Shown here piece after piece: positions 40,346-49,618 of a stretch of 64,000 nt of DNA. The notes under the pieces are model-generated. The model was given only the letters and a program-made list of their open reading frames with translations, had not been told where the DNA came from and made no database searches. How positions within the stretch are numbered: position 1 is the stretch's first letter; each line of letters begins with the position of its first letter. Source of the stretch: Paenibacillus sp. FSL R5-0517 (GTDB taxonomy: Bacteria > Bacillota > Bacilli > Paenibacillales > Paenibacillaceae). Made by a program: the position numbers and the translations under genes. The DNA lies in assembly GCF_037974355.1 (NCBI RefSeq), contig NZ_CP150235.1:2356001-2420000 (forward strand). The letters run 5' to 3'.

Positions 40346-42373
40346 TTATTTCATTTCGAGCAATTGCACCCCGCGGGCCTCAATCTCAACATTTTCCGAC
40401 AGTTCGCGTTGGGTGAGCAGATCATGAGCCTGGGCTGTACCGAGATCATAGGATTGCGTAGTTGCGTTATGGTTCATGACAAACAGGTAAGGTTTGCCGT
40501 CTTTGGTACGTGCGCTTACTTCAACACCTTCCGGTGTCTCAAGCAAGGACTCTACATTCTTGGCTGCTGCAAGCTGTCCCAACAAACCATCCAGGAAGCG
40601 TTCATCCGGGTCGGATGCAACGTACCAAGCTTCACCTTGGCCAAAGGTATTCCGTGTCACCACAGGCATGCCTTTATAAAAGTCGTCTCCATACTCCGCG
40701 ATGACTTCGGCTCCTTCACTGTGCAGCAGGTCACACAGCATGCCGCAGCCATATTCTCCTTTGAGATCGCCGTAGGCTTCTTTGAGAACAATGCGATTCT
40801 TTTGCTCCGGCAGCAGGGCATCAATCTCCTCCACCCAGATACCGAGCAGTTTACGGAGTTCTCCCGGATATCCACCTGTGGTTACGAGATCGTTCTCATT
40901 CACAATGCCACTGAAGAAGGTCGTCAGGAACGTTCCACCTGCTTCAACATACTTCTCCAGTTTGGCGGCAAATCCTGGTTTAACCATGTAAAGGACAGGG
41001 GCAAGGACAATGTCGTATTTGCTCATATCCGTATCCACACTGATGATATCTACTTGTATGTTGCGGCGGAAGAAGGCTGCATAATATTTATGGATCTGAT
41101 CCACATAGTTCAGGGCAACTGTAGGTCCGCTTGATTTTTCAATGGCCCACCAGTTATCCCAGTCGAACACAATCGCTACTTTGGATTCAACAGATGCATC
41201 CAACGTGGTGTCACCAAGGATCTGCAATTCCTTGCCGAGCTCAGCGACTTCGCGGAATACACGTGTATTCTCGTGTCCAGCATGTTCGATAACTGCACCA
41301 TGATACTTCTCACAGGCACCGATGGAGCGGCGAAGCTGGAAGAACATGATGGTATCGGCCCCGTGCGCAACAGATTGATAACTCCACAGACGCATGACAC
41401 CTGGACGTTTCAGCGAATTATACGGCTGCCAGTTCTGCTGACTTGGTGTTTGTTCCATAAGCATGAACGGTTGACCATCCTTCAATCCGCGCATAAGGTC
41501 ATGAGCCATGGCCGTGAAGCTGACAGGTGTTGCGAGACCGGGATAGCTGTCCCACGAGACGATATCCATATGTTTTGCCCATTTGAAATAGTCCAATTGC
41601 TTGAAGAAGCCCATCAGATTGGTCGTCACAACGGAGTCCGGAATGTGTTTTTTGATCGCATCGTACTCTAACAGATAACAATCCAGCATGCTGTCGGAGT
41701 TAAAGCGAGAGTAGTCCAGCGAGATTCCCTGGAATGTTGAATTGTTGTTCCCCCAATGTTCGCTCAGGTTGCTTGGAAGTACAATCTCGTCCCAATCGTA
41801 GAAGGTATGCCCCCAGAAATTCGTGTTCCATGCTTGGTTGACCCGTTCCAGAGTCTGATAACGTTCCTTCAGATACACGCGGAATGCTTTCTCACAGTTA
41901 TCACAGTAACAATCACCGCCATATTCATTGGAGATGTGCCATACGAGAACTGCGGGGTGATCCTTGTATCGTTCGGCCAGTTTATCTGCAATCTTCTCAG
42001 CGTATTTGCGATAGGTTGGGCTGTTGGGACAGGAATTATGTCGCCCGCCGAATTTGCGTTTGCGTCCGTCAGCATCTACACGAAGCACGTCTGGATATTT
42101 CTTCGCCATCCAGGCCGGATGGGCAGCCGTACTCGTTGCAAGGCATATATAGACACCATTCTCATATAGACGATTAATCAGTTGGTCGAGTTCTTCAAAA
42201 CGGTAAGTAACTTCATCAGGCTGAATCAATGCCCATGAGAATACGTTGATCGTGGCAATATCAATGCCTGCCAATTGGAACATGCGCAGGTCTTCAAGGT
42301 GGGTTTCGTGATCCCACTGTTCCGGGTTATAATCGCCGCCGTAGAACATTTTGGGTAGTTTGCTGCTAATCAA
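40346..42373 (-). CDS. Beta-galactosidase, glycoside hydrolase family 42
   Basis: 675 residues from a TTG at 42373, six bases after GAGGTG; a GTG at 42382 lies inside that site. Retaining GH42 enzyme: MFYGGDYNPEQW at the N-terminus, acid/base Glu150 in HISNEYGGDC, nucleophile Glu307 in FMLMEQTPS, and zinc-site cysteines in CYCDNCEKAF plus the earlier NSCPNS. Then a trimerisation domain and small beta domain. No signal peptide: acts on imported galactosides, such as galactosyl units of xyloglucan or pectin side chains. Faces an AraC gene divergently. Confidence 0.95.
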   Translation of the reverse strand: MISSKLPKMFYGGDYNPEQWDHETHLEDLRMFQLAGIDIATINVFSWALIQPDEVTYRFEELDQLINRLYENGVYICLATSTAAHPAWMAKKYPDVLRVDADGRKRKFGGRHNSCPNSPTYRKYAEKIADKLAERYKDHPAVLVWHISNEYGGDCYCDNCEKAFRVYLKERYQTLERVNQAWNTNFWGHTFYDWDEIVLPSNLSEHWGNNNSTFQGISLDYSRFNSDSMLDCYLLEYDAIKKHIPDSVVTTNLMGFFKQLDYFKWAKHMDIVSWDSYPGLATPVSFTAMAHDLMRGLKDGQPFMLMEQTPSQQNWQPYNSLKRPGVMRLWSYQSVAHGADTIMFFQLRRSIGACEKYHGAVIEHAGHENTRVFREVAELGKELQILGDTTLDASVESKVAIVFDWDNWWAIEKSSGPTVALNYVDQIHKYYAAFFRRNIQVDIISVDTDMSKYDIVLAPVLYMVKPGFAAKLEKYVEAGGTFLTTFFSGIVNENDLVTTGGYPGELRKLLGIWVEEIDALLPEQKNRIVLKEAYGDLKGEYGCGMLCDLLHSEGAEVIAEYGDDFYKGMPVVTRNTFGQGEAWYVASDPDERFLDGLLGQLAAAKNVESLLETPEGVEVSARTKDGKPYLFVMNHNATTQSYDLGTAQAHDLLTQRELSENVEIEARGVQLLEMK

Positions 42374-42382
42374 TGTGTTCAC

Positions 42383-42501
42383 CTCTTGTATAAGAATAAT
42401 CCTATACTATATGATACATATGACTTTTAAAATATAATAAAAGTAATGACTCATATAAGAATACGGAAGTCTAATTCAGCCTATACCTAAGGAGGCATCC
42501 C
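42383..42501. promoter_or_regulatory. Divergent promoter region between GH42 and AraC genes
   Basis: Very AT-rich. TATAAGAATA occurs twice in direct orientation at 42389-42398 and 42454-42463, 65 bases apart, one near each gene. These are candidate AraC-protein half-sites for joint control of both genes. AAGGAGG precedes the AraC ATG. Confidence 0.5.
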
Positions 42502-43335
42502 ATGTTTATCTCACCCCGACATCAACGATATTTCATGACATCACGTGATCACCCGCTGCCTCTTTATATTGAGAGTCTGGGTTATAACGGCAATCAGGAG
42601 AAGGTGTCCAGACCTGCGGGGTATCCCTGTTATCACTGGCTTCAGACCGTGAAGGGAGCCGGAGAATTCAAGTTTGTTGGGTCCACGGTCATACTGGGGG
42701 AAGCATCCGGTATTTTGCTGCCTCCGAATGAACCGCATGAATATGTGCGCGCTCAGGGGGAGTGGGAGACACTATACATTACATTTGGCGGTTCGCAGTG
42801 TCCGGCAATCATGGAGTCACTTGGTCTGGGTGAAGCGGCATTCCATCAGTGGGAGAAGGGCAACCCATTTAACAATTACGGCCAGGAGGTACTGGAGTCA
42901 ATCAGCAGTGATCAAGATTTGTCGGGACTCGAAGCGTCAGCGGATATATACCGATTTCTGATTATGCTCAAAAAACATGGTATGACGGGCAATCGTCATT
43001 CCATCTCACATGCCGTGGAGAGATTGGCCCCACTCATTGCATTCATGGAGCAGCATTATGGGAATCCCGAGATTGGGCTTGAACATATGGCTGCCGTTAC
43101 GGGGATCTCATCCAGGCATTTGAACACCTTGTTCAAACAGTCTTTTGGCATGACAGCCTATAGTTATTTCATTCTGCTGCGTATTCGCAAAGCCAAGGAA
43201 ATCATGACAGGTGATACTGCCCTGACGATTAAGGAAACTGCAATTCGGGTTGGCTTTCGGGATTCAAGCCATTTTGTTGCTACTTTTCGCAGGATTGAGG
43301 GAGTGACTCCCGAACAGTTCCGTAATTTGTACTAA
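42502..43335 (+). CDS. AraC family regulator, probable activator of GH42
   Basis: 277 residues. An arabinose-binding-like cupin N-terminus (YPCYHWLQTVKGAGEFKF..ASGILLPPNEPHEYV) is joined to two C-terminal HTH motifs from about 175 (IGLEHMAAVTGISSRHLNTLFKQSFGMTAYSYFILLRIRKAKEIM, ETAIRVGFRDSSHFVATFRRIEGVTPEQFR). The divergent arrangement with GH42 and the shared repeats suggest local control by a galactoside. AAGGAGG ribosome site. Confidence 0.9.
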   Translation: MFISPRHQRYFMTSRDHPLPLYIESLGYNGNQEKVSRPAGYPCYHWLQTVKGAGEFKFVGSTVILGEASGILLPPNEPHEYVRAQGEWETLYITFGGSQCPAIMESLGLGEAAFHQWEKGNPFNNYGQEVLESISSDQDLSGLEASADIYRFLIMLKKHGMTGNRHSISHAVERLAPLIAFMEQHYGNPEIGLEHMAAVTGISSRHLNTLFKQSFGMTAYSYFILLRIRKAKEIMTGDTALTIKETAIRVGFRDSSHFVATFRRIEGVTPEQFRNLY

Positions 43336-43423
43336 CTTGTACTCAAATGATTAAAAAGTGATGCCAGGAAGGTATTGATGCATGAGGGTCATTGCCGTTA
43401 TGATGGTATCGATTCCTGAGATT

Positions 43424-43437
43424 CGAAAACGTTTAAA
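43424..43437 (+). promoter_or_regulatory. Weak cre-like site before the esterase genes
   Basis: CGAAAACGTTTAAA has the central CG and symmetric A/T flanks but two mismatches to the cre consensus. It lies 42 bases before the esterase start. Tentative. Confidence 0.35.
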
Positions 43438-43479
43438 CGGACACTTAGTATCCGTTCTACTTGGAGAGGATGATTGAAG

Positions 43480-44268
43480 ATGACAACCACGATACCCTTA
43501 TGGGATCATGCTGCACCTTATGCAGCGCAGGGTCATGAAGACGACATGCCACATTTGATTCCATTTATTCAGCCCGGTTCCGAGAGCGCTGTCATTGTAT
43601 GCCCTGGTGGTGGCTATGGATTTTTGGCTGATCATGAAGGTGCTCCAATAGCCGAATTGCTGAACCGTGCAGGCATCAGTGCATTTGTCCTGAAATATCG
43701 GGTGGCACCTCACCAGCATCCAGCACCGATAACAGATGGTCAGCGTGCCATACGTTATGTTCGTGCGCATGCCGAGCAGTACGGCATCAATCCTGCCAAG
43801 ATTGCAGTACTTGGTTTCTCCGCAGGAGGACATCTTGCAGCAACACTGGGAACGCTGTATGACGAGGGACAACACGATCATGAGGATCGTATTGAACGCC
43901 AGAGTTCACGCCCGGACCGGGTTATTCTCTGTTATCCGGTCATTACGATGGAGTCCTATGGACATGCCGGTTCCCGTGAAAATTTGCTTGGATCTGATGC
44001 GTCTGCCGAGCAGATTAAAGCTTTCAGCGCGGAGCAGCAGGTGAGAGCGGATGCTCCTGAAGCGTTCATCTGGCACACCAGTGATGACCAGGCAGTACCT
44101 GTAGAGAATAGCTTGCGTTATGCACTGGCATTGGGTGCGCATGGCATTCCTTATGACTTGCATGTTTTTGAAAAGGGCTCACATGGACTTGGATTGGCTG
44201 AGGACAACCCCGCCGTTCGGGTATGGTCGGATCTATGCTTGACGTGGCTTAAGAACCAAGGCTGGTAA
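43480..44268 (+). CDS. Alpha/beta hydrolase, acetyl-esterase type
   Basis: 262 residues from the ATG at 43480; the TTG at 43474 is a possible alternative, closer to GAGAGGA. Oxyanion strand SAVIVCPGGGYGFLADHEGAP, nucleophile Ser in VLGFSAGGHLA, Asp in WHTSDDQAVPVENS and His in FEKGSHGLGLA. This pattern matches cytoplasmic deacetylases of plant-cell-wall oligosaccharides (BD-FAE/Axe type). Next to an Axe2-like gene, it probably removes acetyl groups from imported hemicellulose or pectin fragments. Confidence 0.88.
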   Translation: MTTTIPLWDHAAPYAAQGHEDDMPHLIPFIQPGSESAVIVCPGGGYGFLADHEGAPIAELLNRAGISAFVLKYRVAPHQHPAPITDGQRAIRYVRAHAEQYGINPAKIAVLGFSAGGHLAATLGTLYDEGQHDHEDRIERQSSRPDRVILCYPVITMESYGHAGSRENLLGSDASAEQIKAFSAEQQVRADAPEAFIWHTSDDQAVPVENSLRYALALGAHGIPYDLHVFEKGSHGLGLAEDNPAVRVWSDLCLTWLKNQGW

Positions 44269-44304
44269 TTATATTAGCGCTTTAGAGCGAAGGAGTAAAT
44301 GACA

Positions 44305-44967
44305 ATGAAATTGCAGAAAAATGATAAGCTTCTGTTTATCGGAGATTCGATCACAGACTGTGGTCGGGAACATCCTGTAGGCGAAGGAAGTTCAGGTCTG
44401 GGCCATGGTTATGTAGCGCAAGTCTATGCCCTGTTGCGATCCATCTATCCGGAATTGATGTTGCGTGTCCAGAATGTGGGTAATAGTGGGAATACGATTC
44501 GTGATCTGAAACAGCGCTGGGATCGTGATGTGCTGGACCTTAAACCGGATTGGCTCACAATCATGATCGGTATTAACGATGTATGGCGTCAGTTTGATAA
44601 CCCACTCTCAACAGACTCCCATGTGTTTCTTGAAGAATACGAATCCACATTGCGTGAACTGGTGGCTTCGGTTCGTCCCAACCTAAAAGGACTGGTATTG
44701 ATGACGCCTTATTACCTTGAGGCCAATCCGGAAGATCCGATGCGGGCCACGATGGATATCTACGGAGAAGCGGTACGCAGGGTTGCCAGCGAGTATGATG
44801 CGGTGTATGTGGATACACAGGCTGCATTTGCTCCATTTTGGGATCATTTCTATACGTCTGTGCTGACTTATGACCGGGTACATCCGGATGCAACGGGCCA
44901 TATGGTACTGTCCAAAGCATTTTTGGATGCCATCGGATTCGAATGGTCGGGCGGCGTCAAATCTTAA
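44305..44967 (+). CDS. SGNH acetylxylan/oligosaccharide esterase, Axe2-like
   Basis: 220 residues from the ATG at 44305, nine bases after AAGGAG. Very similar in motif order to Geobacillus Axe2: LLFIGDSITDCGR with nucleophile Ser15, GNSGNTIRDLKQRW, IMIGINDVWRQ, and YDRVHPDATGH with Asp190 and His193. Axe2 removes acetyl groups from xylo-oligosaccharides inside the cell as an octamer. Lacks a signal peptide. Same operon as the alpha/beta esterase (36-base gap) and the SMP-30 gene. Confidence 0.92.
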   Translation: MKLQKNDKLLFIGDSITDCGREHPVGEGSSGLGHGYVAQVYALLRSIYPELMLRVQNVGNSGNTIRDLKQRWDRDVLDLKPDWLTIMIGINDVWRQFDNPLSTDSHVFLEEYESTLRELVASVRPNLKGLVLMTPYYLEANPEDPMRATMDIYGEAVRRVASEYDAVYVDTQAAFAPFWDHFYTSVLTYDRVHPDATGHMVLSKAFLDAIGFEWSGGVKS

Positions 44968-44982
44968 AAAGGACGTGATGGC

Positions 44983-45864
44983 ATGAGCAATGTAACTATT
45001 GCAGTACAAACCCCCGCATTGCTAGGGGAAGGGCCGAGCTGGGATGCGGAGAACAATCGATTATTGTGGGTAGATATTGAAAGTTTCAAGGTGCATGTGT
45101 ATGATCCGGCTACAGGTCAGGATCAAGCTTATGATGTGGGTGAACATGTCGGCGCGGTTGTTCCGTATCGGGGTGACGAGGTTGTGGTTGCATTACGCAG
45201 TGGGTTTCATACGTTTCACCTGATTACGGGTGAGCTGCATGCCATTGAGGACCCCGAACAAGATAAGGATACCAATCGGTTTAATGATGGCAAGTGTGAT
45301 GCAAAGGGCCGTTTCTGGGCAGGCACGATGAGCATGAATAATAAAAGCAAAGCCGGATCATTGTATTGTTTGGAGGAAGGACAACCTGTTCGCACGATGG
45401 TACAAGGTGTATCTACATCCAACGGTCTGGGTTGGAGTCCGGACCGGAAGACCATGTATTATATTGATACTCCTACACGTTCGATTGACCGGTTTGATTT
45501 TGATCTGACAGCAGGTACGATACAGAATCGGACAAGTGTCATTCATATACCGGAGGAATTCGGTTTTCCGGATGGCATGACGGTTGATGGTGAGGGCATG
45601 CTGTGGGTTGCACATTGGGGCGGAGGAAGAATCACTCGCTGGAACCCGGATACATCTGAACTGTTGCAACAGATTGATATACCGGCAGATCAGGTAACCT
45701 CCTGCTGTTTTGGCGGACCCGATCTCGAAGAACTTTACATTACAACAGCACGTATAGGGATTAAGGAAGAACGTCTGAAAGCGACGCCGGATGCGGGTTC
45801 ACTGTTTGTCGTCAGACCGGGAGTTAAAGGTCAGGAGACTCATGCCTATGGTAGCTCGAAATAA
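44983..45864 (+). CDS. SMP-30/gluconolactonase family sugar lactonase
   Basis: 293 residues. Six-bladed propeller metallo-lactonase pattern: LLGEGPSWDAENNRLLWVDIE with the metal Glu, RFNDGKCDAKGRFWAGTM, VSTSNGLGWSPDRKTMYYIDT with metal Asn, and FPDGMTVDGEGMLWVAHWGG with metal Asp. Hydrolyses sugar-acid lactones using a divalent metal. Third gene of the esterase operon; a terminator follows. Substrate unknown, perhaps an aldonolactone from oxidised sugars. Confidence 0.9.
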   Translation: MSNVTIAVQTPALLGEGPSWDAENNRLLWVDIESFKVHVYDPATGQDQAYDVGEHVGAVVPYRGDEVVVALRSGFHTFHLITGELHAIEDPEQDKDTNRFNDGKCDAKGRFWAGTMSMNNKSKAGSLYCLEEGQPVRTMVQGVSTSNGLGWSPDRKTMYYIDTPTRSIDRFDFDLTAGTIQNRTSVIHIPEEFGFPDGMTVDGEGMLWVAHWGGGRITRWNPDTSELLQQIDIPADQVTSCCFGGPDLEELYITTARIGIKEERLKATPDAGSLFVVRPGVKGQETHAYGSSK

Positions 45865-45953
45865 ACAGGTGCCAATCATGTAGTGAACTTCTGTCTGGTC
45901 GGCCAGGTAAGAAATGATTCATTTTGTACTCTTATATAAAATATAACATGTCG

Positions 45954-45983
45954 AAAGGTGCTGTTCTAACAGCATCTTTTTTT
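45954..45983 (+). terminator. Terminator of the esterase-lactonase operon
   Basis: AGGTGCTG pairs with CAGCATCT (one G-T pair), followed by seven T. Confidence 0.8.
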
Positions 45984-46112
45984 ATTGTACAGACAAGTTT
46001 AAACACTAAAAATATTTTACAAAAAACGATTTCGACAGAGGGGTTTAGGGATTTCCATCGAATGTTATTTATTGAAAGTATTATCCATATAACCGTGAAT
46101 TAAGAATGATTA

Positions 46113-46127
46113 TGTAAGCGCTTAACA
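46113..46127 (+). promoter_or_regulatory. cre-like site in the 397-base gap upstream of xyloglucanase
   Basis: TGTAAGCGCTTAACA is nearly palindromic around CG but differs from the 14-base cre consensus by one inserted base (two mismatches). It lies 135 bases before the xyloglucanase start. Besides this and the terminator at 45954, the gap holds only the ribosome site (AGGAGG). Confidence 0.5.
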
Positions 46128-46261
46128 ATAAGGCTGGAGGGAGGTGAGGCTTCTTGTATCAAGGGATGCATTGATTCGTCTGGCACGCCATCATCAGCAC
46201 GATGAGACAGCGGGGATAGACCAAAATGCAGTAACAAAGTTAAAGAGGAGGATAAGTTGAT

Positions 46262-49200
46262 ATGAGAACGTTTATGGGGAAATTACGAATCATGAGCCTG
46301 ACAGTTGCTGTAGTAACTGCTTCGCTGGGAGGACTTGCTGGAACTACATCGGCGGCGCCGAGTGAAGCCTATGAGTGGAAAAATGTGGTGACAGGTGCAG
46401 GAGGCGGGTTTGTACCGGGTATTATTTTCAACGAATCTGAAAAGGATCTGATCTATGCCCGTACGGATATCGGGGGAGCCTATCGCTGGAATGCGGATGA
46501 CGAGAGCTGGATACCCTTAACGGATTTTGTTGGCTGGGATGACTGGAACAAGAATGGTGTGGACGCACTGGCTACGGACCCGGTTGATCCTGATCGCGTG
46601 TATATGGCAGTTGGGACGTATACGAACTCGTGGGACCAAAATAATGGTTCCATCTTGCGTTCTACGGATCGGGGAGGTACATGGCAGACTACAACACTTC
46701 CGTTCAAAGTGGGCGGTAACATGCCAGGACGTTCGATGGGCGAACGCTTGAGCGTGGATCCGAATGATAACCGTATCCTGTATTTCGGTGCACGAAGTGG
46801 TCATGGATTATGGAAAAGTACTGATTACGGTGTGACCTGGAACGAAGTCACAAGCTTCCCGAATCCGGGGAATTATGTGCAAGACCCTTCGAATGAGTAT
46901 ACCAGTGACATCGTAGGCCTGGCATGGATTACGTTTGACAAAACAACAGGTTCGGCAGGGCAGGCAACCCAGACTATCTATGTGGGTGTTGCGGATAAAG
47001 CTCAGAGTGTATATAGAAGTACGAATGGCGGCCTGACCTGGTCAGCTGTTGCGGGTCAACCAACAGGTTATATCCCGCATCATGGTGTGTTTGATTCAGA
47101 TGGAAGCCTCTATATTACGTACAGCGATGGTGTTGGACCCTATGATGGGACAAAAGGTGACGTTTGGAAACTGAACACGTCAACAGGTGTCTGGACCAAC
47201 ATCAGCCCTGTTCCAAGCAGCAGCACGGATAATTATTTTGGATATGGCGGATTGGCTGTCGATGCCCAGAATCCCGGTACATTGATGGTTGCGACATTGA
47301 ATTCCTGGTGGCCTGATGCCACGTTGTTCCGCAGTACAGATGGGGGAGCGACATGGACACGCATATGGGAATTTGATGGATATCCGAACCGGAAGTTACG
47401 GTATACACAGGATATTTCGGCAGCGCCATGGCTCACATTTGGCACGAATCCTGCCCCACCCGAAACTACTCCAAAACTGGGCTGGATGATCGGTGATCTG
47501 GAGATTGATCCGTTTGATTCGGATCGCATGATGTATGGAACAGGTGCTACGATCTATGGAACAAAGAACCTGACAGACTGGGATGATGACGAAAAAATCA
47601 ATATTTCAGTGATGGCTAAAGGTGTTGAAGAGATTGCAGTACTGGATCTGATCAGCCCGCCAAGTGGTGCACATTTGGTAAGCGGATTGGGGGATGTCTC
47701 CGGATTCCGTCATAACAATCTGGACCAGGCGCCAGCGACCATATTTACGAGTCCGAACTATCCTTCCACAGAAAGTCTGGATTTTGCAGAGTTAAGTCCG
47801 AATACGATGGTTCGCGTAGGGAAAGCAGATTATGCTGCCGATCCAAATGCAAGATCCATTGGTTTGTCCAGTGATGGAGGCACGACATGGTATAAAGCAA
47901 GTGCAGAACCTGCCGGCACAACCGGAGGGGGGACTGTAGCCATCTCTGCAGATGGTAACCGACTGGTATGGAGCACGTCAGACAAAGGTGTACATTACTC
48001 GACTGGTGGCAATTCCTGGACGGCAAGTACGGGGATACCTGCACAGGCGAAAGTGGTTTCAGATCGTGTCAACCCTAACAAATTCTATGGATTCGCAGCG
48101 GGCAAAATCTATGTGAGTGTGAATGGTGGCGCTACCTTCACGGCATCATCTGCGACCGGACTTCCAGTGGAAGGAAATGCCGATCTGGATGCCGTTCCAG
48201 GTGTTGAAGGTGAACTATGGTTTGCAGGTGGTAGTGAGGAAGCAGGTCCTTACGGATTGTGGCATTCCACGGATTCAGGAGCGACATTCACGAAGCTTGC
48301 CAATGTAGAGGAAGCAGACAGTATCGGATTTGGTAAAGCGGCCCCTGGGCAGAACGTTGTTGCGTTATATACGGTTGCACAGATCGATGGAACACGTGGA
48401 TTCTTCCGCTCCGATGACGGTGGGGCCAATTGGGTTCGTATCAACGATGATCAGCATCAGTATGCTCGTGTAACCACAATTACAGGTGATCCACGTTTGT
48501 ATGGCAGAGTATATCTCGGAACGAATGGCCGTGGAATTTTGTATGCTGACCGTGTTGGAGGTAACAATGGCGGAGGAGACGGCGGGGGTACAACACCAGT
48601 AACCAACTCTGCGATTACACCAGTTACAGCCGAATTTGATCGCAAAGCCGATAATCAGGTTAATATTCCAGTCACGTTAACGCTGAACGGCAATACACTT
48701 GTATCCATTCGTAATGGGAATGCAACGCTGGTTTCGGGTACAGATTACACGTTAACAGGCAATGAGGTCGTATTGAGTAAAAATTATCTGGCTTCCCTGC
48801 CAAATGGCGCAGCGGCACTAACCTTTCAATTCAGCGCAGGCGCTCATGCTACCTTGAATCTGCTCATCAAAGACACGACAGCTGCACCAGCTGGAACCAT
48901 CCGCATTGAAATGTTTAATAGCAACACATCGGCAACGGGCAACTCCATCAGCCCCAAATTCAAACTGACGAATACGGGCACTACAGCATTGGATCTGTCT
49001 GATGTGAAAATCAGATACTATTACACGATAAACGGTGAACAGCCTCAGAACTTCTTCGCTGACTGGGCGACAGCCGGCAGTTCGAATGTAACAGGTACAT
49101 TCAGTGCACTCAATCCAGTACGGACGGGTGCTGATCACGTGCTTGAGATCGGCTTCACAGCCTCGGCTGGAATATTAAATGCAGGACAAAGCACGGAAAT

Positions 49201-49345
49201 CCATACTCGCATCTCCAAGAGCAATTGGACCAACTATACGCAAACGGATGATTATTCTTTTGCAGGCAGTCAGACCGCCTATACGGAGTGGTCCAAAGTC
49301 ACGGGTTATATCGCGGGAAGTCTCCAGTGGGGAATTGAACCATAA
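46262..49345 (+). CDS. Secreted xyloglucanase GH74 with X2 and CBM3 domains
   Basis: 1027 residues. Signal peptide 1-32 (ends TTSAAP). GH74 twin seven-bladed propeller about 37-765, with catalytic Asp69 in YARTDIGGAYRW and repeated STDGGATWT (BNR/Asp-box) motifs. Gly-rich linker about 767-775. X2 immunoglobulin-like domain about 780-875 (ITPVTAEFDRKADNQVNIPV). CBM3 cellulose-binding domain about 880-1027 (IRIEMFNSNTSATGNSISPKFKLTNTG). It cuts the xyloglucan backbone outside the cell while held on cellulose. Transcribed singly, just before the YesN/YesM-importer group. Confidence 0.95.
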   Translation: MRTFMGKLRIMSLTVAVVTASLGGLAGTTSAAPSEAYEWKNVVTGAGGGFVPGIIFNESEKDLIYARTDIGGAYRWNADDESWIPLTDFVGWDDWNKNGVDALATDPVDPDRVYMAVGTYTNSWDQNNGSILRSTDRGGTWQTTTLPFKVGGNMPGRSMGERLSVDPNDNRILYFGARSGHGLWKSTDYGVTWNEVTSFPNPGNYVQDPSNEYTSDIVGLAWITFDKTTGSAGQATQTIYVGVADKAQSVYRSTNGGLTWSAVAGQPTGYIPHHGVFDSDGSLYITYSDGVGPYDGTKGDVWKLNTSTGVWTNISPVPSSSTDNYFGYGGLAVDAQNPGTLMVATLNSWWPDATLFRSTDGGATWTRIWEFDGYPNRKLRYTQDISAAPWLTFGTNPAPPETTPKLGWMIGDLEIDPFDSDRMMYGTGATIYGTKNLTDWDDDEKINISVMAKGVEEIAVLDLISPPSGAHLVSGLGDVSGFRHNNLDQAPATIFTSPNYPSTESLDFAELSPNTMVRVGKADYAADPNARSIGLSSDGGTTWYKASAEPAGTTGGGTVAISADGNRLVWSTSDKGVHYSTGGNSWTASTGIPAQAKVVSDRVNPNKFYGFAAGKIYVSVNGGATFTASSATGLPVEGNADLDAVPGVEGELWFAGGSEEAGPYGLWHSTDSGATFTKLANVEEADSIGFGKAAPGQNVVALYTVAQIDGTRGFFRSDDGGANWVRINDDQHQYARVTTITGDPRLYGRVYLGTNGRGILYADRVGGNNGGGDGGGTTPVTNSAITPVTAEFDRKADNQVNIPVTLTLNGNTLVSIRNGNATLVSGTDYTLTGNEVVLSKNYLASLPNGAAALTFQFSAGAHATLNLLIKDTTAAPAGTIRIEMFNSNTSATGNSISPKFKLTNTGTTALDLSDVKIRYYYTINGEQPQNFFADWATAGSSNVTGTFSALNPVRTGADHVLEIGFTASAGILNAGQSTEIHTRISKSNWTNYTQTDDYSFAGSQTAYTEWSKVTGYIAGSLQWGIEP

Positions 49346-49519
49346 GGGATAGATTTAACATAATAAAAGATTGAAAATAGGGGTCCTGATTCGCCAAATG
49401 ATCGAAAGGCGATTCAGGACTTCTTATTTTGTCGAAATATAGTGTAAACTATAGATAGTTACCATTGAATATACGATCGTTTTAGGATATAAAAAGATGT
49501 ACAATCAATTTAATTTTAA

Positions 49520-49562
49520 TGTAACCGCTAACACTGGAAAGTGTTTATAACCGATATATAAT
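49520..49562 (+). promoter_or_regulatory. cre site and promoter of the yesN-yesM genes
   Basis: TGTAACCGCTAACA (49520-49533) matches the CcpA consensus at every fixed position. TATAAT (49557-49562) follows, with a weak -35 just behind the cre box. Binding there should block polymerase and give catabolite repression. Confidence 0.75.
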
Positions 49563-49618
49563 AAGTTGGTATAGCCTGTACAGATATAGAGGAAAGATTA
49601 GACAAGGGGGTCGCGATC

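Noticed and set aside
40313..41134. 273-residue open frame on the + strand opposite GH42
   Set aside because: It is antisense to a well-supported GH42 gene; its sequence has no family pattern and no ribosome site, and long shadows are expected in such codon-biased genes.
41756..42169. 137-residue + strand frame opposite the GH42 N-terminal part
   Set aside because: Antisense shadow of catalytic-domain coding sequence without family signal.
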